Source of the DNA: Phycisphaerales bacterium UBA4658
Lineage (GTDB): Bacteria > Planctomycetota > Phycisphaerae > Phycisphaerales > UBA1924
Reading direction: 5' to 3'
DNA: 14,350 bases
Assembly (NCBI GenBank): GCA_002405485.1
Contig: DHLW01000046.1
Span: 3,926 to 18,275, forward strand
In this document: one piece after another, positions 8,092 through 14,350 of the stretch
Numbering within the stretch: position 1 is the first letter of the stretch
Layout: every line of letters starts with the position of its first letter
Made by a program: the position numbers and the translations under genes
The notes under the pieces: generated by a model
The model's input: the letters and a program-made list of their open reading frames with translations, nothing else
Told to the model about the DNA's origin: nothing
Database searches by the model: none

Positions 8092-8124
8092 CACGCCGCA
8101 AAGGTCCCGCATCAGCGCGGCGTG
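8092..8124. terminator. Stem-loop between convergent genes, candidate bidirectional terminator
   Basis: CACGCCGC (8092-8099) pairs perfectly with GCGGCGTG (8117-8124) around a 17-nt loop. It starts just after the DinB stop and its right arm overlaps the last codons of the convergent patatin gene. There is no T-run on either side, so classical intrinsic termination is uncertain; position is the main argument. Confidence 0.4.
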
Positions 8125-9359
8125 AGCTGCCGGTTCAGGGCCGGGGTCCGGGCAAGGTCGGAGCGCCAACTGCCCGGATCGGTCCCCATGCTCATCCCGA
8201 GATCGACGAGTTCCTGCATCGCCGCGGCATCAAAGAACCCTCCGGCGGGCTGCTTCCAGGTCGAGGGAATCGCGACATACCGCAGTTCGATCTCCGCGGC
8301 CTCGGTGACCTTGAGGTACTCGAGTTCCTGGGCGAAGTACCGGAGCGTCGTGAGCGTGCTGGACCGCACCATCGTGTCCACGCTCGCCTTGGTGATGCTC
8401 CACCAGGTCGGCTGTACTGCCTTGGGCTCGGGGTCATCCCGATTGTTGATGATCACCCAGAAACGCATCTTGGGCGGGCTCAGATCGGGACGGAGCTGCG
8501 CCAGGCGCCGCCGCGGCGCATCCTCGGCCTGCAGATCGGTGACGATCAGGATGTTCGACGTTGTTCCTCCGTCCACGTGCAACTCGTCATCGATGACCAC
8601 CGGCGGAAACGCCGCGGGGACGGCGCTCGAGGCCATGAGAATGTCCACGAAGCGGGACGGTGGGCACTGGCCCGCAAGGACGCGTTCGGCCTCGCGGGTC
8701 AGGTCCCACGATGCGGGCAGTCCGAGGTCGAGATTGGTCGTTCCGACGACCAGCAGTCGATCCTGCAGCGAGCCCTGGACGATCTGACGCAGACGATCCG
8801 CGGCCACCTCTCCGCTCAGATCTCGGCGCAGACCGGCCGGATCAAGAAAAGACTCGCTCGTGGGCAGAAAGAAGAACCACCCATTGAGGCGAAACCAGTC
8901 GTCGCTCGGCCGACGGTAAAGGTCGGCGATCTGATTGGCCGAGAGCGAGTCGCCCACGAACGCAAACGGCGCGATGAGGGCGCCGGTGCTCACCCCCGTC
9001 ACGATGTCGAACTGCGGCTTGCGGAGCGGGCCCTCGACCGTCGTCCAGCCAAGCAGGAACCCCGCGCCAAACGCGCCCTTCTCCCCGCCGCCGGAGAGCA
9101 CCAGAACGTCCAGCACCGGCGGCTCTCCGCTCGGATCGCGTGCATGGGCCTCGGCTTCGCGAATGTACCGTCGCACGAGCACATCGATCATCCGCGAGCG
9201 TTCGCCGCTCTCGCGCTGGATGAACGTCTCGCGCCGGCATGCCAGTTCCTGCTCAGTGAGCATCCGCCGGTTCACCGCACAGCCGAGCATTCCGGCGCAC
9301 GCGAGCGCGGCCGCCGCGCCTGCGAACCAGCCGCCGCGAGCGCACCTCTGGGTCGTCAC
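8112..9359 (-). CDS. Patatin-like phospholipase, putative lipoprotein (distal copy)
   Basis: Patatin-family proteins are Ser-Asp dyad acyl hydrolases acting on phospholipids or other acyl esters. The 415-residue product starts with a lipoprotein-type signal (FAGAAAALACAGMLGC, C27 as the likely lipidated residue, though M-L-G-C is a loose lipobox), so it should sit in the cell envelope. The oxyanion loop is SGGGEKGAFGAGF (89-101), with Lys at the position usually held by Arg or Lys. The nucleophile elbow is GVSTG (S124), the second catalytic residue is in VDGG (D263), and GTTNLDLGL lies between them. The start is GTG at 9359: AGGAGG lies 4 nt upstream and the start overlaps the previous stop as GTGA, indicating translational coupling. 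It is a paralogue of the gene upstream, roughly half identical by eye in the core. The natural substrate is unknown. Confidence 0.87.
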   Translation of the reverse strand: MTTQRCARGGWFAGAAAALACAGMLGCAVNRRMLTEQELACRRETFIQRESGERSRMIDVLVRRYIREAEAHARDPSGEPPVLDVLVLSGGGEKGAFGAGFLLGWTTVEGPLRKPQFDIVTGVSTGALIAPFAFVGDSLSANQIADLYRRPSDDWFRLNGWFFFLPTSESFLDPAGLRRDLSGEVAADRLRQIVQGSLQDRLLVVGTTNLDLGLPASWDLTREAERVLAGQCPPSRFVDILMASSAVPAAFPPVVIDDELHVDGGTTSNILIVTDLQAEDAPRRRLAQLRPDLSPPKMRFWVIINNRDDPEPKAVQPTWWSITKASVDTMVRSSTLTTLRYFAQELEYLKVTEAAEIELRYVAIPSTWKQPAGGFFDAAAMQELVDLGMSMGTDPGSWRSDLARTPALNRQLTPR

Positions 9360-10612
9360 GGCTCCTCCTCGACCGGATCGATCGGGGCCGGTTCTGTTTC
9401 GTCGTTTCCCGTGAGCGGGCTGACGAACGTCTGCCAGCTCGCGGGGTCCCGCCCCATGGTGCGACCAAGATCGGCGAGCGACTGCATGGTCTTTGGCTCG
9501 AAGATGCCCTCCACCGGCGGGCGCCAGTCTTCGGGGATCGCCACGAAGCGGAACTCCGCGTCGATGTCCGATGTCTCTCGCATGTACCGTACCTGAAGCT
9601 CAAGCAGCCGCATGGCCCCGATCGTCGAAGACCGGATCGCCGTGGCGATGCTCGCCTCGGTGATGCTCGGCCACGAGGGTTCGATCACCCGCGGCACGGC
9701 GCCAAGTTGGTTGTTGACGATCACCCAGTAGCGGATCCTGGGCATCTTCGCGTTGGGGAACCGGCGCTTGAGCAGGTCGAACGCCGCTCGGGGAGTCCGG
9801 GCATCGGATGGAATCAGGAGATTCGAAGTGGTTCCCCCGTCGACGTACAGCGCATCATCGATCACGACCGGCGGAAAGACCGCGGGGATCGCGCTCGAGG
9901 CCAGGAGGATCGCGTGCACGCGGCTTGGGTCCCCCGTTTCCACCGCCCGCTCGGACTCGATGCTCAACCGCCACGCGCGGAGCAGGCCAAGATCGAGATT
10001 GGTCGTCCCGATGGCGAGCACGCGCCCCTCACGGGAACGCTCGGCGATCCGCCGGATGACGTCCATGTCGATCTGGGATCGAATGTCGCGCTCCAGGCCC
10101 GAGATGCTCATGAAGGACTGCTGCCCGGGCAGAAAGAACAGCGGGCCTCGGAGCGACACCCAGTCGCGCTTCGGGGTTCGGTACAGCTCGTCGATCCGCG
10201 AGATGGAGTCCTCGTCGCCGATGAACGCAAATGGCGCGATGAGCGCGCCGGTGCTCACGCCCGTCACCACGTCAAAGTCGGGCTTCTCCCACGGTCCCTC
10301 GACGCTGGCCCAGCCGTCAAGAAACCCAGCCCCGAACGCGCCGTAGTCCCCCCCGCCCGAGATCATGAGCACGTCGTATGTCGGCGCCGGTGATCCCGGA
10401 TTCTCCAGGTGCTCGCGCTGCTCGCGGATCATCCGCCTGACGATCTTGCGGGTGGCCCACGTCCAGTCCTCCGACTGCTGCTCGACAAAGGCGCGACGCC
10501 GCTCCGCCAGCTCCTGTTGGGTGAGCGTTCCGCGCTGCGTCGCGCAGCCGACACTCACGCCGCACAGCAGCGCCGCACAGACAACAACCGCGACCGTTCC
10601 CGATCTGCGCAT
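9356..10612 (-). CDS. Patatin-like phospholipase, putative lipoprotein (proximal copy)
   Basis: This is a second patatin-family acyl hydrolase, 418 residues, tandem with its paralogue. The N-terminus is signal-like with a candidate lipidated C23 (CGVSVGC, a weak lipobox). The nucleophile elbow is GVSTG (S120) and the partner Asp is in YVDGG (D258). GTTNLDLGL and ASSAIPAVFPPV are shared with the other copy. The oxyanion loop reads SGGGDYGAFGAGF, so Tyr occupies the position that is normally Arg or Lys in GGG-x-R/K-G. The effect on catalysis is not known, but the dyad is intact. The tail is acidic and Pro-rich (ending VEEEP) and carries the Shine-Dalgarno for the next gene. The start ATG 10612 lies 40 bp after the mscS stop, without a clear Shine-Dalgarno. 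The two genes probably arose by tandem duplication. Confidence 0.86.
   Translation of the reverse strand: MRRSGTVAVVVCAALLCGVSVGCATQRGTLTQQELAERRRAFVEQQSEDWTWATRKIVRRMIREQREHLENPGSPAPTYDVLMISGGGDYGAFGAGFLDGWASVEGPWEKPDFDVVTGVSTGALIAPFAFIGDEDSISRIDELYRTPKRDWVSLRGPLFFLPGQQSFMSISGLERDIRSQIDMDVIRRIAERSREGRVLAIGTTNLDLGLLRAWRLSIESERAVETGDPSRVHAILLASSAIPAVFPPVVIDDALYVDGGTTSNLLIPSDARTPRAAFDLLKRRFPNAKMPRIRYWVIVNNQLGAVPRVIEPSWPSITEASIATAIRSSTIGAMRLLELQVRYMRETSDIDAEFRFVAIPEDWRPPVEGIFEPKTMQSLADLGRTMGRDPASWQTFVSPLTGNDETEPAPIDPVEEEP
9360..9369 (-). promoter_or_regulatory. Strong ribosome-binding site inside the upstream patatin gene
   Basis: The minus strand reads AGGAGG (9369-9364) four bases before the GTG at 9359. 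The site is made from the Glu-Glu-Glu-Pro codons at the end of the upstream patatin. It decides the GTG start and supports coupled translation. Confidence 0.7.
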
Positions 10613-10652
10613 GGGTGGAGTGTATCGATCGGCCGCGGGCTGTCGATCGTGC

Positions 10653-11567
10653 TCAAGAGACGTTCTTGACGAGTGTGACGGGCGGCGGAGGAGCCAGCCC
10701 GGCGCTCCCGACCGCTCGCGCCGTTGCGAGCGTCAGTTGCTCCACCACCGACTCGAACTGCTTCCAGTCCGCCGCGACCTGTACATTCCACACGTTCCCG
10801 ACACCGGGCTCGGCCAGCACAACCGTTGGAGCGGGTTCGGCGACCCCGCCCTGTCCCGCCGCGACGACCTCCTGCGCCGCGCCGAGAAGCACGCTCCGCA
10901 CTCTCGCGACGTCGATTCCGCCCGCCACTGTGGCACGAACGGTCGCAATCCGCACCGGGTGATGGCTGAGATTGATGATCGTGCTCCCGAAGACCGCGCC
11001 GTTGGGGATGATCACGCGTCGGCGATCAGGTGTGTCGAGTGTCGTGGAGAACAGCTCGATTTCATCAACGATCCCGGTGTGTCCGCTCACGATGACCAGA
11101 TCGCCCACCTTGAACGGTCTGAAGATGAGCAGCATGATTCCCGACGCCACGTGGCTCAGCGTTCCCTGCAAACCGAGGCCAATGGCCAGTCCCACGGCCG
11201 ACAGGATCGCGATGAAGCTCGTCACGTTCAGCCCGAAGGTGCTCAGGCAGGCCAGCACGCCGAGCACGAGAATCGCGTAACGGGCCGCGTTGGCCAGGAA
11301 TCGGACGAGTGTGACATCCAGCCGCGCCCGCTCCATCCCGCGCGTGAGAATCCGGCGAGCCCAGCTTGCCAGCGTCCAGGTGATGAACAGAACGACGATC
11401 GCCCCGATCACCTTCGGGGTGAACTCGATCGCGTAGGTTCGAGCGATGGTGAGCCACTGTTCGGCTCGGTCCGCCGCCAGCTCGATCTTCTGTTCCGCCG
11501 AACCCGCCAGTTGCGAGACCGGGCCGGCCTGCTGGGCCAACGTGAACCCTGGAAAAAACGCCGCCAT
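10653..11567 (-). CDS. Small-conductance mechanosensitive channel, MscS family
   Basis: MscS channels open under membrane tension and release small solutes during osmotic downshock. The 304-residue protein has an amphipathic N-terminus, three hydrophobic segments (about 52-70, 94-113 and 117-150) and the conserved MscS block. TM3 is Gly/Ala-rich (AILSAVGLAIGLGLQGTLSH), followed by RPFKVGDLVIVSG, GIVDEIELFSTTL and VIIPNGAVFGSTIINLS of the beta domain, then an alpha/beta C-terminal domain. Length is close to E. coli MscS (286). The ATG at 11567 was chosen over an upstream in-frame start at 11738 because AGGAG (11578-11574) lies 6 nt before it and the extra upstream residues look non-protein-like. 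It is the first gene of a leftward unit with the two patatin lipoproteins. The family is certain; ion selectivity and gating cannot be judged. Confidence 0.9.
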   Translation of the reverse strand: MAAFFPGFTLAQQAGPVSQLAGSAEQKIELAADRAEQWLTIARTYAIEFTPKVIGAIVVLFITWTLASWARRILTRGMERARLDVTLVRFLANAARYAILVLGVLACLSTFGLNVTSFIAILSAVGLAIGLGLQGTLSHVASGIMLLIFRPFKVGDLVIVSGHTGIVDEIELFSTTLDTPDRRRVIIPNGAVFGSTIINLSHHPVRIATVRATVAGGIDVARVRSVLLGAAQEVVAAGQGGVAEPAPTVVLAEPGVGNVWNVQVAADWKQFESVVEQLTLATARAVGSAGLAPPPPVTLVKNVS

Positions 11568-11745
11568 GCGATGCTCCTGGCACTCCCCGGGGCCCCTGAA
11601 AAGGCCCAGAAATGTTCGCCAACGCGCGGGAAATTGCCACCGTGGGAACCGATCAGCATGGCCGGAAGAGTGGTGAAGACCATCCCTGCAACGGGGTGTT
11701 GCCATGGATGCCGTGCGAAGTTTGTCCAGAGACATCACAACTTTC

Positions 11746-11771
11746 GGGGGTGGCCACTTGACGCCACCCCC
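11746..11771. promoter_or_regulatory. 9-bp inverted repeat overlapping the candidate -35 box (possible operator)
   Basis: GGGGGTGGC (11746-11754) is the exact reverse complement of GCCACCCCC (11763-11771), with an 8-nt loop. The candidate -35 hexamer TTGACG (11758-11763) lies in its loop and right arm, so a dimeric repressor or activator could act here. Nothing like a T-tract follows, which argues against a terminator. Confidence 0.4.
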
Positions 11772-11786
11772 TCATTCTGGTATCGA
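11758..11786 (+). promoter_or_regulatory. Candidate sigma70-type promoter for the 11876 gene
   Basis: TTGACG (11758-11763, five of six to consensus) is followed after exactly 17 nt by TATCGA (11781-11786, weaker -10). Transcription would start near 11793, giving a leader of about 83 nt. Support is consensus and spacing only. Confidence 0.4.
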
Positions 11787-11796
11787 TAGTGTCCTC

Positions 11797-11816
11797 GCCC
11801 GCGTCTGTTCGCGGGC
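11797..11816 (+). promoter_or_regulatory. 5'-leader stem-loop
   Basis: GCCCGCG (11797-11803) pairs perfectly with CGCGGGC (11810-11816) around a 6-nt loop. It would sit at the extreme 5' end of a message begun at the candidate promoter, a typical place for an mRNA-stabilising hairpin. Confidence 0.4.
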
Positions 11817-11852
11817 CAAACGGCACATCCGAGAGAGAGCGGCGGACAGAGA

Positions 11853-11870
11853 GACCATCTCGGAGTGGTC
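11853..11870 (+). promoter_or_regulatory. Stem-loop presenting the Shine-Dalgarno of the 11876 gene
   Basis: GACCA (11853-11857) pairs with TGGTC (11866-11870). The 8-nt loop contains GGAG (11862-11865), the Shine-Dalgarno 10 nt before the ATG. This may tune ribosome access. A 5-bp stem can occur by chance. Confidence 0.33.
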
Positions 11871-11875
11871 TGTTC

Positions 11876-12550
11876 ATGCGCAAAGTTCTCTCTGCAGCGT
11901 GCGTCGCTGGAATCGCCGGTTCGTGCCTGGGCCAGGTGACGACCTTCACCAATCGAGCACAATGGGCGTCGGCGTCGGGACCGCAGATCTTCCTTGAGAA
12001 CTTCGAGGGGTTCGCGCAGGACACGTCGTTTCGAACCAGTGCCCTGCTGATCGCCGCCGGCCAGGGGACGCTCACGCGTGAAGGCGTGGATCGGGGTGCG
12101 CCGTTTCACACCATCGACGTCCCGCCGTATGGCCCGATCGACTCGGACACGGCCTCGGGGTCGGTGTTTGCGTACTGCTTCACGGATTCGCCGGAAGGCA
12201 TGTCGCAGGGGACGCAGGTGCGACTGACGTTCAACACGCCGATTCGTGCGTTCGGGATGGACATCTTCCTCGGGGCGATCGCCGAGGGGCTCACGCTCGA
12301 GATCATCGGCGCAGCGAACCAGGTGCTTGGCACGATCACCCCGCAGACCAGTCCGACCGGCACCTTTGCAGGATTCGTGAGCGCAGACCCGGTGGCTTCG
12401 GTGCGGTTTCGCTCGGCGATGCTTGTCTCGGGGAGCGCGGGCGAGGCCTTCGGGCTTGACAATCTCGCCGGCAGCCCCATCCCCGCGCCCGCGAGCGCGG
12501 CGGTCCTGCTTGCGGGTCTGGGCCTGATCGGGCGACGGCGACGCGGATAA
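11876..12550 (+). CDS. Exported PEP-CTERM-like protein
   Basis: This is a 224-residue exported protein of unknown function. It has a signal peptide (MRKVLSAACVAGIAGSCLGQ, cleavage after about residue 20) and a mature beta-rich domain that begins with TFTNRAQWASAS and FLENFEGF. It contains RAFGMDIFLG, GFVSADPVASVRF and an AFGLDNLAG ending. This FxLDN pattern is common in PEP-CTERM surface proteins with a jelly-roll-like domain. The tail has the sorting layout PIPAPAS, a hydrophobic stretch (AAVLLAGLGLIG) and RRRRG; it is PEP-like, without Glu. The ATG at 11876 was chosen over the upstream 11789 because the signal peptide begins there and GGAG is 10 nt upstream. It is expected to be exported and anchored or released by an exosortase-type enzyme not encoded here. 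Confidence 0.78.
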   Translation: MRKVLSAACVAGIAGSCLGQVTTFTNRAQWASASGPQIFLENFEGFAQDTSFRTSALLIAAGQGTLTREGVDRGAPFHTIDVPPYGPIDSDTASGSVFAYCFTDSPEGMSQGTQVRLTFNTPIRAFGMDIFLGAIAEGLTLEIIGAANQVLGTITPQTSPTGTFAGFVSADPVASVRFRSAMLVSGSAGEAFGLDNLAGSPIPAPASAAVLLAGLGLIGRRRRG

Positions 12551-12596
12551 GAACTCGAAAAACCTGGCCGGTCCAGAGCGGGCGTCCGCATGAGTC

Positions 12597-12621
12597 GGGC
12601 CGGGGCACTTCGCCCCGGCTC
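12597..12621 (+). promoter_or_regulatory. GC-rich hairpin between the two exported-protein genes
   Basis: GCCGGGGC (12599-12606) pairs perfectly with GCCCCGGC (12612-12619) around ACTTC, extending by a G-T and a G-C pair to 12597-12621. It ends 5 nt before GGAG (12627-12630), the Shine-Dalgarno of the next gene. There is no T-tract, so it may be a weak terminator, an mRNA end or a translational control element. Confidence 0.45.
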
Positions 12622-12638
12622 ATACAGGAGACTCAGCG

Positions 12639-14294
12639 ATGTGCTCGTTTACGTTCGGCAGGGGCTTGGGAATGGCGTCCGCGGCGCTCGTGCTCTTGGC
12701 GGGGGCCGGCGCCGGAGCGGCCCCGATCGTGGCGGGGGGGACGCTCTCGCCGGTTCCCGGTGGCTCTCTGCCTTCGGGCGCCGTGCAGGAGTGGAGCAAG
12801 ACCAGCGCCTTCAACTTCTTCGGCACCGGGTTCATCAACACGCCCAACGGGCCGATTCCGACGATCCTGCCGGTGAACGGATCGATCACGCAGCGGGTGT
12901 ACCGGCTCACGGACAACACCCTGCTGTTCTCCTACAGCATCGGGAACGACTCGTCGTCGGCCGCCGACATCGACGGGTACGACGCCGGCGACTGGGACAG
13001 CTACACCACGGATGTGACGCAGATCAGTGCGATCCTGCCGATCACGGTGCAGAGCGTCTCCAGCGCGGAGCGGTCCTCGTCCGGCGGGCCGATCACGTTC
13101 GAGTGGTCCACCGGCATCAACGCGGGCAACAGCGGACGGACGGTGTACGTCCGAAGCAACGCCACAGCGTTCAGCACTTCGTCGCGCGGGCTGGTCGCCG
13201 ACAGCCGCATCACCGTGCGTGGCTCCAACGGCTCGGCGTCGTTGTACGGGTTCGCGTATCCGGTCGAGGACTCCACGCCCCCGATCGTCTCCATCACCAC
13301 GCCATCGGCGCTCGGGGCCACGTGCAATCCGGCGACGATCACCGGCACCGCGTTCGATCCCAATGGCTTCGACGGGTATGAGCTCGAGTACCAGCCGACG
13401 TCGGGCGGAGCGTGGACGAGCATCGGTTCCTTCAACGCCGCCGTCTCATCGACCGGCAACCTGGCGACGTGGAACACCACCGGCGTCTCACAGGGGTGGT
13501 ACTTTCTTCGGCTGACGGCGTTCAACACCAGCGGGCTCTCCAGCGTCGTCACCACCGTGGTGTTCGTCGACAAACAGTTCGACACCGTCGACGTTCGGGC
13601 CCCGCAGACGGGCAACATCCTCGGCGGAACGGTCTGCTTTGACGGCACCGTCAGCGACGGCGTCGGCTCGTCGAGCTTCGCGAACTACACGATCGCGTAC
13701 GCCCCGCTCCCAGCGGCGTCCCCGTTCCTTGCCGTCGATTCCAGCGCGCCGACCTACACCACCCCGATCGTCAACGACGGGCTCGGGGCGTGGAACACCG
13801 GGCTGCTCACCGACGGGCAGTACCGGGTCCGCGTCCGCGGAACGGATGTGTGCGGCAACGTGCGCACCGTGACCAGGGACGTGACGATCGACAACACCCG
13901 GCCGATCGCGACCATCACCTCCCCGGGTTCGTGCGGCCGCATCGCGGGCGGGATCATCGCCATCACCGGCACGGTGAACGACGCGAACATCTCCGGCTGG
14001 GCTCTGCAGTACACCGGCGGCGGCAGCGACACCTGGACCACGATCGCCAGCGGCACCACGAATATCAGCGGCACGCTGGCCAACTGGAACACCGCAGGTC
14101 TCCGTCCCTGCTCCTACACCCTCCGGCTCATCGCCAGCGATCGCAGCGCAGTGAACTGCGGCGCCACGACCAATCAGACCGAGGTCACCGCCAGCATCGC
14201 CCTCGGATGTGCCGCCGACTTCGACCAGGACGGCTCGGCGGACGTGAGCGACATCTTCGAGTACCTCAACGCCTGGTTCGCCGGCTGCCCATAA
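12639..14294 (+). CDS. Secreted protein with three Ig-like repeats and a GC-type dockerin-like tail
   Basis: This is a 551-residue secreted protein. The signal peptide is MASAALVLLAGAGAGAAP-like (cleavage near residue 28); ATG 12639 has GGAG 8 nt upstream, and 12672 is an alternative. Residues 30-210 form a domain I do not recognise. Three related beta-sandwich units follow, beginning near 215, 314 and 422. Their shared marks are a Pro/Thr-rich first strand, an I-T/D-GT turn and a late WNT-x-G-x-x-x-x-x-Y-x-x-R block (WNTTGVSQGWYFLRL, WNTGLLTDGQYRVRV, WNTAGLRPCSYTLRL). The last 28 residues hold one EF-hand-like calcium loop, DFDQDGSADVSDIF, framed by Cys and ending AGCP. This is the GC-type dockerin-like tail seen in many planctomycete surface proteins, thought to mediate anchoring. 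The specific function is unknown. Confidence 0.8.
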   Translation: MCSFTFGRGLGMASAALVLLAGAGAGAAPIVAGGTLSPVPGGSLPSGAVQEWSKTSAFNFFGTGFINTPNGPIPTILPVNGSITQRVYRLTDNTLLFSYSIGNDSSSAADIDGYDAGDWDSYTTDVTQISAILPITVQSVSSAERSSSGGPITFEWSTGINAGNSGRTVYVRSNATAFSTSSRGLVADSRITVRGSNGSASLYGFAYPVEDSTPPIVSITTPSALGATCNPATITGTAFDPNGFDGYELEYQPTSGGAWTSIGSFNAAVSSTGNLATWNTTGVSQGWYFLRLTAFNTSGLSSVVTTVVFVDKQFDTVDVRAPQTGNILGGTVCFDGTVSDGVGSSSFANYTIAYAPLPAASPFLAVDSSAPTYTTPIVNDGLGAWNTGLLTDGQYRVRVRGTDVCGNVRTVTRDVTIDNTRPIATITSPGSCGRIAGGIIAITGTVNDANISGWALQYTGGGSDTWTTIASGTTNISGTLANWNTAGLRPCSYTLRLIASDRSAVNCGATTNQTEVTASIALGCAADFDQDGSADVSDIFEYLNAWFAGCP

Positions 14295-14350
14295 GCCGAG
14301 CAGAACGGGAAGGCAGGGGCGGAGAGTGGGGGTGAGGGGGGTGGGGGGGG
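14295..14350. other. G-rich end of the window
   Basis: After the stop, the sequence drifts into purine-rich DNA, and the last 25 bases are almost all G (runs of 5, 6 and 8). This may be a contig-end sequencing artefact or a real G-quadruplex-prone tract. No gene or terminator hairpin is visible. Confidence 0.6.

Larger units (their letters stand above)
11568..11875. other. 308-bp divergent intergenic region
   Basis: This region separates mscS (leftward) from the exported-protein gene (rightward). It holds the mscS Shine-Dalgarno near 11574-11578, a palindromic GC cluster (CCCCGGGGCCCC at about 11585-11596), a candidate rightward promoter and three stem-loops in its right half, described separately. 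Open frames crossing it look like read-through, not genes. I found no convincing promoter for mscS. Confidence 0.7.

Noticed and set aside
6653..8125. 490-codon plus-strand frame overlapping both the adenylyltransferase and the DinB gene
   Set aside because: Composition is Arg/Gly/His-rich and motif-free; it is the shifted frame of real genes.
10615..10645. CGATCG repeats flanking a GC-rich spacer before the proximal patatin
   Set aside because: Each hexamer is itself palindromic and GATCG strings are common throughout the window, so this is not specific evidence for an operator or terminator.
11568..11738. N-terminal extension of MscS to an upstream ATG at 11738
   Set aside because: The additional 57 residues are rich in Arg, His and Pro, unlike the channel family, and ATG 11567 has AGGAG 6 nt upstream.
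11746..11771. Inverted repeat as an intrinsic terminator for either neighbour
   Set aside because: No T-tract follows on either strand, and both neighbouring genes start, not end, here.
10365..11789. 474-codon plus-strand frame opposite mscS
   Set aside because: The minus strand has the MscS motifs and a good Shine-Dalgarno; the plus frame has no domain.
1..14350. CRISPR array, tRNA, rRNA, insertion sequence or attachment site
   Set aside because: I looked for regularly spaced repeats, cloverleaf-like elements, transposase motifs and flanking direct repeats and saw none.

Overview
The window is about 14.3 kb of GC-rich bacterial DNA. It most resembles a planctomycete of the Phycisphaerae/Phycisphaerales group. 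The case rests on gene content: a Ser/Thr kinase with a TM segment and TPR tail, exported proteins ending in PEP-CTERM-like tails (hydrophobic stretch plus RRRR), and a large secreted protein ending in a single-EF-hand, cysteine-flanked dockerin-like tail. This placement is by family resemblance; no rRNA or other marker gene is present.

Left part (1-5379). The N-terminal third of the GTPase gene hflX runs leftwards off the window edge. Divergent from it is argH (argininosuccinate lyase, last step of arginine synthesis). This argH is unusual: after a complete lyase core it carries about 200 extra residues containing two copies of a small helical module built around LPY-x-PDFD. A 74-bp gap with nested inverted repeats separates it from a large membrane-anchored Ser/Thr protein kinase with a TPR-rich C-terminal half.

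Middle part (5486-8090). In the same direction lie an exported PEP-CTERM-like protein, an E1-like adenylyltransferase (ThiF/MoeB/HesA family) whose start overlaps the previous stop, and a small DinB-superfamily protein. A stem-loop sits where this block meets the leftward genes.

Minus-strand block (8112-11567). A compact unit is read leftwards: a MscS-type mechanosensitive channel, then two tandem patatin-like phospholipase lipoproteins. The two patatin genes overlap by 4 nt with a strong Shine-Dalgarno inside the upstream gene. Channel plus cell-envelope lipases suggests a membrane-tension or envelope-lipid function; that is inference.

Right part (11568-14350). A 308-bp divergent intergenic region holds a candidate promoter and three stem-loops. 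It precedes a second PEP-CTERM-like exported protein. Next come a GC-rich hairpin and a 551-residue secreted protein with three Ig-like repeats and the dockerin-like tail. The last bases are an extremely G-rich tract that may be a contig end.

I saw no CRISPR array, tRNA, rRNA, IS element or prophage gene. The most unusual items are the C-terminally extended ArgH, the mscS-patatin-patatin unit, and the structured leader before the 11876 gene.
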